Program-made: the position numbers and the translations under genes | NCBI GenBank assembly: GCA_038503075.1 | Contig: JBCAML010000006.1 | Span: forward strand, 1,860,001 to 1,924,000 | Length of the DNA: 64,000 nt | Direction of reading: 5' to 3' | Origin: Gyromitra esculenta | Lineage: Eukaryota > Ascomycota > Pezizomycetes > Pezizales > Discinaceae | The notes under the pieces: generated by a model | Told to the model about the DNA's origin: nothing | Seen by the model: only the letters and a program-made list of their open reading frames with translations | Database searches by the model: none | Part shown: positions 47,785 through 58,220 of the stretch, one piece after another | Numbering within the stretch: the first letter of the stretch is position 1 | Layout of the letters: the number at the start of each line of letters is the position of its first letter

Positions 47785-50775
47785 ATGCCTCGAGCACCCG
47801 TCGCTGGCCGTGAGATTCGTCGTCGTAGTCGGAATGGGTGTTGGTATGCTTTTTATTTTATTCATCCCCCCCCCATAGTTTCATCCCCCCCAAAAAAATC
47901 TCCTCTCCCACTATTTATTTACTTACCTCTAGCGAGTTCCCGTCAGGTGGCTCGTGCTAACGGCGTGATGCGTGCAGGAACTGCAAAGCTCGGAAGGTAA
48001 AATGCGGAGAGGAAAAGCCTCGCTGCAGCAACTGCGAGCGACTCGATGAAGACTGCGACTATAAAATTCGGTTATCATGGGGTGGTCGCCCGCTGAAGAA
48101 GAAGCAGCTCGAGAATGGTGCCAACGGTCAGGATCTTAATCCCGACGACCAGTCACAGTTTATTCCAGGAGCGGGTCAATTCTCGATAAACCAGCATTTC
48201 CCTTCCCCGCAGACTTTCGTACAGACTACTCACAACAATGGCACGGCGCGAAAACCGCCGGTACCGAGAGTTGGAAATGGAAAAAAGACGACGATGTCAA
48301 ACTATCAGACAGTGTTCTCTGTGGCGGAACCTCAAACTCCCACCCATTCCCAACCGGTGATGCAAACGGCTGTCCAGGCGCCTTTGGATCCGCAATTGAG
48401 GGTGTTGAATGGGCGACCGCCACCGCTGCAGCAACCTCTGCAGCAACCTCAGACTCCTATCATGCATCAACGAAATGGCTCAACCCATCCGTATGGCTGG
48501 GAGCAAGGTCTTACACCTACGACTGCCACTCCCCATACAACTTCATATGACAGTGAAGTTATTTACAAAACCGAGCAACATCATCAAGCTCTTTACTCAT
48601 CATATACGCCCGTCTCATCATCGTTTGTTCCGCAAGTCACTTCACCTACATCAAATCATAGCAATGGGTATGTTCATAGTCCGCCGGGTTCAGTCGCTAG
48701 CCCCACTGGACAGTACCCTCCACCTCATAATTCACCTCCACTACACCAACAGAAAGCCTACCATGCGCCACCACCAATTCTCACATCTCCCACAAAACGG
48801 TTACGGACCAGCACATCGCCCACACAACCTCCACCAAATTCACCATATATGTATGGTGGAATGAATGGGCATAGCGTAAGTATGCCACCTCATACAACGT
48901 CGATTGGCGCGGCTTTGGACTATATGCCAACGTCCAACGATCAAATGGTCCATCATATGGATTTGATTGAACACGCAGCCGTGAGTGGCGTAGGTACGAA
49001 CACAATTATGCGACGGGTTTCTGTTGAGAATCTGTTGGCTGCCCCATTACCTAATTCAGATACCAGCTATGGCGGTGGCAGTTTTGTTGGGGGGTTTCCT
49101 TCAGAGCTGGATGACTTTAAGCATGACGAACTTCAGAAGGGGATGAACTTTGGGGTGGATCATGGAGATCCAGATTTGGATCAAGACAGTGACGTGGAGG
49201 AGATTCCTCGACATCGTTTCGACGATTATAGTGGGCAGGGCTTGTGCAGATACAATCACCAAGGCCCTCGAATGTATCCAAGCGGCTCCCGTGGGGCTTA
49301 TAGTATGAACCCGAACTCTCCGTTTTATCCAGTACAAATTACGATTCCACGAAGACTCGATCCATTACCACAGTTATTGCTGGAGAGTAGAAAGAATATG
49401 ATGTACTTCCATCATTACTTGCATTATACAGCTAGATTATTGGTGCCGCACGACTGTTCTGAAAACCCGTTCAAGAGCATATTACCCCAGAGTAAGTTGT
49501 CATTCTTCGGATCGAGTTGCCTTATTGGGGCATCGTTTGGGGTTTTCTGCTGATGTAATTTGTTCCGTGTAGTGGCCGTGCAAACGGATCATCTGATGAA
49601 TCTGCTTCTTGCGTACTCCGCCAGCCATCGAGCAAGACTGTTGGATCACAAGGAACCCACCGAGCGGATTGGGAGATTCCTAGATGAAACAGTTCGTAGT
49701 CTTCAAGCATCCCTTGACGACCCTGTAACCGCCAAGAGCGATTCTACCCTTGCAACAGCCATAATGTTGTCATCTTACCAAATTATCTCGCCAAATCCCT
49801 TCAACATGGCTGGGCTTAATATAACCTGGCAAACTCACCTGAGCGCTGCCCGGAAGATCATCCTTGCTCGCGGAGGTGCGCAGGGAATGCACAGTAGAGA
49901 CAAGGTGTCTTACTTCTTGGTTCGATGGTTCGCGTACCTAGATCTGCTAGGATCTCTCAGTGGGCGGGAGATAGATGAGCCGTTCTTTAGTGGGAAATAC
50001 TGGACCAATGATGATGGCAACGACGAGCAGGAGGAATTTTCGGTAGATTGCTTCTTTGGTTTCACCGGCCGGTGCGTCAGTATCCTAGCGAAGATCGGGG
50101 AGCTAGCAAGGCTATGTGAGACAGGTAAGAGAAAGTTCTTGGAAGAATCCTCGACGTCTTCCGGGAACATGCTTGTCGCAGGAAACCGACTGGATGCTTG
50201 GTCCCCGACGCAGGAGATCCAAAGAGCAGCTATGGCGCTGCAGCGGGAACTCGAAGATGCTCGGGGGAAGGCATCGGGTCACTGCAGCCATACTCACCAC
50301 CAGGCACAGCACTTCCGGACTGGCTCACCTACAGACGAATTCGATGTCGTAGAGCTACTCGCTACGAATGACGCGTTTCACTGGGCGGCATTGGTACATC
50401 TTTATCGCAGGGTGCTGAATTACCCTACTTATCATTCGCGGGTGCAAAATGCGGTCGCGCAGATTGTCGACGCGATGTTGAAGGTGCGACACGGTGGAAC
50501 GGCCGAGAATTGCTTATTGTTCCCGCTGTTTTCCGCTGGATGCGAGGCAATGGAACCAGCTCATAGGGAATATACCCTAAAGAGGATGAGAGAGGTGGAG
50601 AAGAGTGGGTTGACGCAGGTTCGTACAACTTTTTCCCTGTTTTATTGGTGCGAGGATGACAACGTGTGCTGATATATGGTATCTTTAGGTGAGACATGCA
50701 CGGCTGTTGATGCAACGGGTATGGGAAGAGAATAGGCCATGGTGGGAGATGGCAGATGGTGAGTTCATTGGGTAA
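47785..50775 (+). CDS. Zn2Cys6 transcription factor with Fungal_trans_2-type domain
   Basis: DNA-binding regulator of the fungal binuclear-cluster class. Exons 47785-47843, 47978-49491, 49573-50618 and 50689-50775 give 901 aa. The cluster is C19-x2-C22-x6-C29-x6-C36-x2-C39-x6-C46, followed by YKIRLSWGGRPLKKKQ as a basic linker. Intron 47844-47977 falls between C19 and C22. Residues 90-400 are Pro/Gln/His/Ser-rich and probably disordered. Residues 430-900 hold the helical regulatory region: IPRRLDPLPQLLLESRKNMMYFHHYLHYTARLLVPHD, LMNLLLAYSASHRARLL, TLATAIMLSSYQIISPNP, TWQTHLSAARKIILARGG, FLVRWFAYLDLLGSLSGRE and HARLLMQRVWEENRPWWEMADGEFIG. This ordering matches Fungal_trans_2 regulators such as acr-2/UGA3-like proteins. 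Target genes are unknown. Confidence 0.9.
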
Positions 50776-53700
50776 ATGGAATGGAAAAGAAAATGAGCGA
50801 CGGATTCTACGATATAAACGAACCGGGACGAAAAAAAAAGAACGACATTTAAGAATTATGGACCTCCACATAGCTTTTTATTTTCGTCCGAAAAAAAGTT
50901 TGGAATCGCTTGCATAGCTTTTTGTTTGTTAGCGCGGTAGCATGCAAGGGTTGGGTTTTTCATTATTTTTCATACCTTTGTGATCAATCGGCTTAAGTGT
51001 TTCTGTTTTTGCTGATTTTATGTTGCGCTGCTATACTAACTTCGAAAATTGTATTGATCGGGTTTTTGGTAAGGGTTTTCGTTTCTTATGTATGTCTTTT
51101 TTCCGGGCTGATGTTAACATGGAGCGCTCGGTCGGTGCTGCGTTGCTTGCTGTGGTATCTACTATTAAGCCGATCATGCTTATGTGGTGATATGGATAGC
51201 ATATTCTTCAATCCTTAATGTTTTTTATCTCTTAGGGTGGTGTTAACATGGAGTTTTTAATGTTTTTTTTTAGTGTTGGGAAGGGAGACGGGCGTCGGGT
51301 GAAAGGTACCTACGAACATAACTATTCAAAACCATGGCCATAGGGGTTTCTTGTTATTATTTTTTTGCATCATTTTTTTGCATTGCTAGTTAGTAGTAGC
51401 CTTGGCCCGGCTTCCTATACGTTCTCTGAAAATGCAGGTTTTCATTACTTTATTTTGAGTTCAATTGCAAATATACTTACCTGGGAGAGCCTTTTTTTTA
51501 CTTAGTTGGTTGTTAATATTGGTAAATAGGTATACAGTCACGCTGAGCGGTTTTTTTTTTTGGATCTATGGGTGTTGGAAAAAGGCGTAATAGACGCAGT
51601 GTTCGGATGGTTTAGTGCTGGTACAAGACTTGGCTATTTACCTCCACTGGAAACGTTGCTTGTAGTGGCCTGGCGCTGGTTCATGACCGTGGGCCGTATA
51701 TTCTATCTTGTGTAATAGGTATTGAACTTGGTGTCGATAACCAAATATAGATGAGATTATAAAATCATTGACTGTCACTCGGTTTATATCGGCAAGCTGT
51801 TATTGTTTTTTTTTTTATATTCATCAGTCAAACAGTCTGATTGTGTGCTTGCCGTCTAGGACTCAGAGTTTTTTTCTGTGTATGCGACTTCTAGACTCCA
51901 TGTTCGGGAATTGGCGTAGATGTATTGATCTGAGCCTAAGGTCTCGTGTCGCTGCCCATTGCATTTCTTGGCATTTGTATTGTCTGTTCTGTCGAATATT
52001 TACCGGGTTATTCTAGATCATGCGAGATCATTCTGTGGGAAATTTCTAGGGCCGTCGTGGGGCATACAGAGGAGAGACTATTTTGTCATGTGCTATTGGA
52101 TGATAAAATGATCCAGCCCCCTGGTCCTAAACTTGGCGCATCCACCCTACTATATAGCTGACGTTCGTCTTCCCTTTCTTCTCTCTTCCCTTCCCCTTTC
52201 TCTTTCCTCTTCGTATTTGTTTTAAATACGAATTTCACTCCACTGTGACCTCTCGTGAACTCGGGCCAACTAGTCAATAGGAGACAATTCGTCTCACGCT
52301 ACTTCACTTGTTCCTCAAGTCACTCGTCATTATATCCTGTCAGCCGTAAACCGGATGAAAAACGCATCCGAAGCCCATCTCCCCTTTGAGGCTTTACTTG
52401 GCTAATTCTTGTTTAGAAGAACCTAATCTTGGCCGGGTAATTGGCTTCGGCGTAACTAAATAACCTGCTGTGTTTCGCTAATATCCCGTGAAACCGATAC
52501 GGGCATGGTTGCTTGTCTCGTCTCGTCTCGTTCTTTTCTTAACGCTGCTGGTTTTTGGGATTGGGTGTGATTCTCGTGCAGGATCTCTAATCTGCTACTT
52601 GGTGATTTCGTTGGCTCGTGACATTCTAAGACAACTATGCTTTCCCCGATTATGAAGTTTGGTATACTCTATTTACCAACTAAATTTAGTTCAAATCCCT
52701 TGAGCACTTATTGAATGATAGCAAAGGATACTTTCAGCAACATTAGAAGAAGCCTAGGCTTTTAAGTAGGTCCAACCAGAAGCTTCACCGAGTCTTTGAT
52801 AACCACCTATATAGAGATTCACACTCTACTGAAGCATGTATACGAAGTCCTCAGCGGATGTCTTACTCTCCATACGCTAACGCTATTTAATGGGGTTTAC
52901 GAGAATACTCGAGCTCTCTGTTCATGATCAGAGCGAAACGCAGCACACGGCTTTTATAAGCTAGTGGGATGCGCAAGAGGTAAACAGGATAGCTGTTACG
53001 AGAGAGATAACAGTGTAAACTGATACCGAACTAAACTACTTCCAGTACTTGTACTTAAGGAAAGTCCACTGCAGTACTCTGCCTCACATAATATCTGCTC
53101 TGGTACAATGTTCCATCTGCACTGGCACAACATTCGATCTGAACTGGAACGACTATTTACCTGTGCCGGGGTATTCTATCTCCGGTCACATGATACACAC
53201 GTGAATCTTATTCTAACAGCTTTCAGTATATTTACTAAGAAACACCTAAGGCTTTATTTGCCTAAATTTGAATTTCGAAGGGCCCTCTTAGTACGAGACA
53301 TTTTTTGATGAGTGCTGGGAAGAGCGTTTTTAGAGGCCTCGACGACATGAATGCCGATAAATTACACCATGACGGCATATTTAGAAAGATAACGGATTTA
53401 TATTTAGAGAGAGTTAACAAACTTAGCGTCACATAAGTAGTAAAGATATTTACAATGGGTCCCTTAAGGTGGCTTCAATTTAGTTTCAAAACTCGACAGA
53501 CTTGAGACATCGAAGCACTATTCAAAAGTAGTAGTCAGCGGAGACTCGTCTGATTAATACGCCAAAAAGCTCGCCTTGGAGGATATTTAAAATACTATAA
53601 CGAGTCCCGAGTCCGGGCTGGCTGTCGACTTCAACTCTGAGAGGTGCTTGGGTTCTATCTGTGGGAAAAATGGGGAAAAGTGTATATTGCTGATCTACAG

Positions 53701-54283
53701 GCATATGGAGTGAATGGATTAAGACAAACACAAGAGTAGTATCAAAATAAAAACACAGCAAAATAAAAAAACTTCGACACCTTCTACCTAGACGTTTACC
53801 CCACTGCTCTTCTCTTTCATCTATAGTTTCTTCAGCGTTTCTGCAATGCTGTCTATAACGCAAAATATACGTACAATTGCGTTCAACAAGTCTCAGTGGT
53901 TTTTGAAATACCACGAGGCAACGAGGTGATGCCAAGCCTTATCAAGAAAAAAGTAGAATTTTATTCGACTTTAAATAAATCGCATATATTTTTTAATTAT
54001 CTCGTGTTTCCCTACCAAGGGAACCTTTATCACTAATGTGTTTATTTATTCTACATATCTCTTTACTGCATATCTTAAAAGTACTAGGCTCTGGTAGGCA
54101 GAAGTAGCATGGTGCTGTTTGGTGTGTATTTGAGTGTGGACCCAGGTTTCATTAGGGTGCTTTCCCCACAATACAGCAATTATATGTGGTCTAAGTGCTA
54201 TAATAGTTTGCCATAATATTCACATACGGCTAGTGCGCTACATATGGAACTAAAAAAGGGTAAAATCGCGCTCCTAGGAGGAC
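50776..54283. other. AT-rich gene desert
   Basis: More than 3 kb without a supported gene. Frames at 51768-52016 and 53522-53935 are low-complexity or begin with a non-ATG codon, and have no domain. TTTTT runs are frequent. Confidence 0.55.
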
Positions 54284-54288
54284 AAAAA
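54284..54288 (-). terminator. Pol III T-run terminator of the tRNA-Asp gene
   Basis: Five T residues on the minus strand, 11 nt past the tRNA 3' end. Confidence 0.6.
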
Positions 54289-54299
54289 TACTATGTTTC

Positions 54300-54378
54300 T
54301 CTCTGGCGGGGAATCGAACCCCGGTCACTCGCGAGCACACATGACAGGCGAGTATACTAACCTCTATACTACCAAAGA
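54300..54378 (-). tRNA. tRNA-Asp (GTC) with a short intron
   Basis: The acceptor stem TCTTTGG pairs with CCAGAGA (one G-T pair). The D-arm reads TAGTATAGAGGTTAGTATAC. The anticodon stem is CTCGC/GCGAG and the loop begins CTGTCA, giving anticodon GTC. The T-arm is CCGGGGTTCGATTCCCCG. About 8 extra bases (TGTGTGCT) lie one base 3' of the anticodon, the canonical tRNA intron site. Without them the length is normal at 71 nt. Confidence 0.88.
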
Positions 54379-54874
54379 TTATGATTCCGGAGCCTTTATA
54401 GAAAACTTGACGGTGGTTATGCTTCATCACTCGAACTTGTCTTGAGTTTCGTCCACCCATCTCGAGTCCGTTACGTCGTAGTACCTCAAAACTACAGGAT
54501 CTTGTTAGACGCAAAGGTACATGCAAAGCGGATGGTATGGTAAGTTTTCATTGGTTTATGGCTAAGCACTCTGCTTCATAGTGGCCACGAGATTTTTTTT
54601 TTTACAATACCACCGGGTGATTACCTTCCAATGTTCACCGAAATCAGGGGCTTGCACTGTATGAATAATTCATAAGATTAGCGCCTTGGCAGCCAGGTGA
54701 AGGCTTGAATCCATGAAGTCATTTCAACGAAAGCGGAAGCCAGCATTAGTAATATTACGAGTTACTCGCGCGGTGCAGGCTCTCTATTGCCCCTGCTGAT
54801 TTCGCTCTTGTGATAAATATACTAGGTCTTGATAACACGGTTGGTGAATTTATGAGATGCGTGAAAAATAAAAC
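54379..54874. other. Spacer between the tRNA and 5S genes
   Basis: About 500 bp; no gene or repeat recognised. Confidence 0.6.
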
Positions 54875-54879
54875 AAAAA
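54875..54879 (-). terminator. Pol III T-run terminator of the 5S gene
   Basis: Five T residues on the minus strand immediately after the 5S 3' end, followed by further T-rich sequence. Confidence 0.6.
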
Positions 54880-54881
54880 GA

Positions 54882-54996
54882 GTTCAGTACCTGGGATTCC
54901 CACATGGTCACCCACTGCAGTACTAACCAGGCGATACGATGCTTGGATATGCCAGAGCGGACGGGATGTCTCATTCTCATCGTTCTATGACCGAAC
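54882..54996 (-). rRNA. 5S ribosomal RNA gene (dispersed copy)
   Basis: The minus strand begins GTTCGGTCATAG and ends ACTGAAC; these ends pair to form helix I. Inside are CATCCCGTCCGCTCTG, the conserved loop B/C region, and GGTTAGTACTGCAGTGGGTGACC, which contains the internal control C-box equivalent, then GGGAATCCCAGGTACT. This is the 5S layout known from filamentous ascomycetes, where 5S copies are scattered rather than in the rDNA array. The central loops differ from textbook sequences, and at 115 nt it is slightly short, so a diverged or pseudogene copy cannot be excluded. Confidence 0.82.
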
Positions 54997-57480
54997 ACGT
55001 TAGAGTACTAGATTTGCTCCCTTTCACATGTTGTTGTTGCAAGCGTTACGTTTTATCTGCCAAGACTTTTAAGCACATCGTGCTTCCCCAGCGCCGTACC
55101 TCCGAGGTGAATTGAGGTGAAAACGTAGTGCGCTATCTTTATTTTTAGAGCTCTCTCAAAAAGACTGGCTTGCGTATTGAGTACCAAGAAATTTATAGTG
55201 TCTGCTCTTGCTGGTTAAAAATATTAACATACTTGTGACTACTACATGTAGTTGGATAGATATATAGGAGGATATAGGAACCATTGGTATCATAGTCTCG
55301 TTCTTTTGAAAAAATTAACCACATACAGTTCGGTTTGAGCGCACACATATTTCCACGTATTAAGTACTAAAGGTAAAACTTGAAAGACTTCCAATTCATA
55401 CTTGTCTGAAAGAGAGCTTATACGCCTACGCTCCGCATAGTAAGTTGATATTTGTATGCTTATATGGCCATCCTGGCTCTTGTAAGTGTTTCTTATATTA
55501 CGAACGAATCCATAGTTTCGGATAAAAATCAGGTGGGTACGACCGAGTACTGAAGATGTCGTCGGAGAAAGCCAATAAGAGATAGCCTTGGCGGTTGCTA
55601 TCCGTGCCAAGCCTAAGTAGCCAGTGGGCCTGGTAGAGATCCCTGTCGATTTATAGGCTCACGCCTTTTTTGCTTACCCGAACAGAACTATTGCCTGGTT
55701 TGAGTCGTATGAGAAGTTTTTTTGCTAAGGATGACTGTAATTCAAGTGAGAAGTGATAGATGTCTCATTTCTCTGATCATCGAGGCTCGTAACAGTTCCT
55801 TAAGTCGAATAGCCCAGTCGAAAGCCTGTCCGGAGGAAGTCTGTTTCTAATCAGCCTGAATGTTGCCCTAAACTAATCTATCATAATAGAGATGAATATA
55901 ACAGTGACTCCTCAGTATGGAACGAGAATATAAATAAGATTTCCTAGTAGACATTTTTTATTAACGGCATCGAATATGAGTATACTAACATAATATCCAC
56001 GATCCGATGACCTTATTCCAATTAGGGGAAAGCACGTCTCTGCCTCGGCTCTCAAAGGAGTGGGGTTCTCTGCTTTCGTGTACTGCTTCCCCAATAGCTT
56101 TCCAGAAACAGTCGATTTTCATCGTAAGTGATCCCTCTGATAATTATATTAGAATGGCTTTCTGTAGGAGTTAGAGAGGTGATATAGAATATTACGATCT
56201 CCCTGTTGGATAGTGATGCCCTTGCCTGTAGAGACCGGGGGCATGGATGAATTCTAGATATATTACAGCTGTAATACTCCAGGTGACCTACAAACTATAC
56301 CAAGCCCACCTAGTAGTGGCTCATGACTTACTCCAATATATGGAGTAATGTTAGTGGGCGGGTGTTGGATAAGTACTCCCCAGAAAAAATATCAGTATTG
56401 CATGCGTGCGGTTGGTCGGCTTTTTTTTGCTCTGGGGGAAAATATTTTTCTGAAGGCTTTTTCTGTATAACTTTTAACGCTAAACATGAGTCAGTGCAAG
56501 AAACCAAGCGGAAGGATGTATAGATTGATATAGTCGCAAGCATGAGTGAGGCTTAATCTTGAAAACCGATTTCTATAGTCGTCCTAATGATGTTCTACGA
56601 CAACTTCGGTGGTAGTTGCGCCTTCCGATTTACAGAAGAAAATATACTTCCTTTAGACTTTCCCTATTACTGATCTTAGTGGTTAGTTTCTGGGAGTGCT
56701 TAAGTTTGATATTGGATAACGTGTTAGTGCAGACGGATGCTACATTGAAGGTGTCGTTTCGACCTCCATAGGTTGTCGAGAAACTTTCAGTGAGATTTTT
56801 CAATTCTAGGTTAAATCTTGTTGGACGTCGAACTGCTACTGGTCTGGCATGTCAAGTGAACTTTATTTCGCTCTTAGGCCATTAGTGGATGACACCTCAC
56901 GGTAGGTGCAAGTCTTGGTGGTTGGCTGTTGGTTGTTGTTGGTGGGGAGAGGTGAGGTTGGTGCAGAGATGGCTGATGGATGTGGTAGGTAGGGCTGCGA
57001 ACTAAGAGCTACTAGCGCCAAAATGGATGGCGTGGGAAATAGAATGGGGAGCGATGCTGGGATCCCCACAGAAATGGAGAGCAGAGCAAGCGGTTCAAAG
57101 ATAACGGTGGACCTAAGCGAAGAATTAGGCTGATCTTGAAGCGAAACGACTGCCGCCCACGATCAAGTCGTTATAGCATGCGAACGAATGAAATGGGGCT
57201 TGGCCACATAGCAGCAAATATCGAAATATATCTACCTACTTTACGTATTCTCATAGATTTGTGAACCGTGTTTAACACGTGCGGGTATGACTCTACTCTC
57301 TCCGTTGACCAATTTGTCTTCGAGAGGAGACGTTTTATCTCTACAAGATTGTGATCAAGAGCGAGCAAGTGTTATTTGCATGCGATTTTAGCAGAATATC
57401 ATCAAATTGCAAAATACTATACCTAACTAACTAATGCAGATCACTAACCATCCCACCCTATCATATCCGACCTATCGCCA
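54997..57480. other. AT-rich intergenic region
   Basis: About 2.5 kb without a supported gene. A perfect CTACATGTAG palindrome is at 55242-55251. Frames at 55290-55610 and 56323-56523 have no recognised domain. Confidence 0.55.
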
Positions 57481-57837
57481 TCAGCCCGCCTTAACAACTG
57501 CCTTCACCAATCCTTTCGTCTTCCCAAAATTACCCATCAACGCTTCCCAATCCCAGTCCCTATCATTGTCGTCGAGGTTGATCCCAAGAACCATATCGCC
57601 AAGGGTTAGTTCTATGTCAGTGAGATTTAGACTCGCGTCAATTTTGTGTTTTGAACGAAACTGCTTGAGAAAGTCGACCAGCGTAAGGTTGCTGGTGGCG
57701 TGGATGAACTTTGAGTGATTATCGTTACCAGTGGTAGAAATGAGGAATGTATGAAGCGTGAGAGCGGGACGAGGTTTAGTGCTGGGCCTGGGCCTGTTTG
57801 CCTTGGCAAGAAGAGAGGTGGAGGTGAGGTTGTTCAT
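57481..57837 (-). CDS. Small uncharacterised protein
   Basis: 118 aa if started at the ATG at 57837 (MNNLTSTSLLAKANRPRPS). The open frame extends upstream to 57966 but begins with TTG and has no upstream ATG before a stop, so the shorter start is preferred; a 5' exon is possible. The C-terminal part (FIHATSNLTLVDFLKQFRSKHKIDASLNLTDIELTLGDMVLGINLDD..WDWEALMGNFG) has an alternating strand/helix pattern that could be a small beta-grasp fold, but I do not recognise a family. It is divergent from msh3, 383 bp away. Confidence 0.5.
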   Translation of the reverse strand: MNNLTSTSLLAKANRPRPSTKPRPALTLHTFLISTTGNDNHSKFIHATSNLTLVDFLKQFRSKHKIDASLNLTDIELTLGDMVLGINLDDNDRDWDWEALMGNFGKTKGLVKAVVKAG

Positions 57838-58220
57838 TGCTCTGTTCTTCGTGGCGGCAGGAGAGGATGAAGGGTAGTGTTTGGTGGATACGGTAGCTAG
57901 ATACGCTAGTAAGGGGAGATGCGGGAGATTTTGCGATTCAGGAGGATAGTTGCTGGTGATCGTCAATCTTGCTGAGGATATTTATGTTGGAAATGGTATA
58001 TTTTACTGGGGCTTGAATCTGTTGTGCCCTGCAAATACCGAGTGACGAAAGGTGATTGTCTGCCAAGCCACTTTGGCCACCATATTCACGCTAGCTCCCT
58101 TCACGCGTCGTTCCCTTCACGCGTCAACCCAACTTGACCCTTTGACGTCCCTTCCCCCTGGTCAGAGCTTCAGCTTCTAATTAACCGAAAATCAACCTCC
58201 GCATAAAAATCAATCGCATC
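57838..58220. promoter_or_regulatory. Divergent promoter of msh3
   Basis: Short shared upstream region. It contains a CTTCACGCGTC repeat (58101-58125, the ACGCGT core twice), the sequence of the MluI cell-cycle box bound by MBF in yeasts to drive S-phase genes. Presence of two ACGCGT cores upstream of a mismatch repair gene fits G1/S control; use here is inference. Confidence 0.5.

Noticed and set aside
53522..53935. 137-codon minus-strand frame
   Set aside because: It starts with TTG and shows no recognisable domain in an AT-rich desert.
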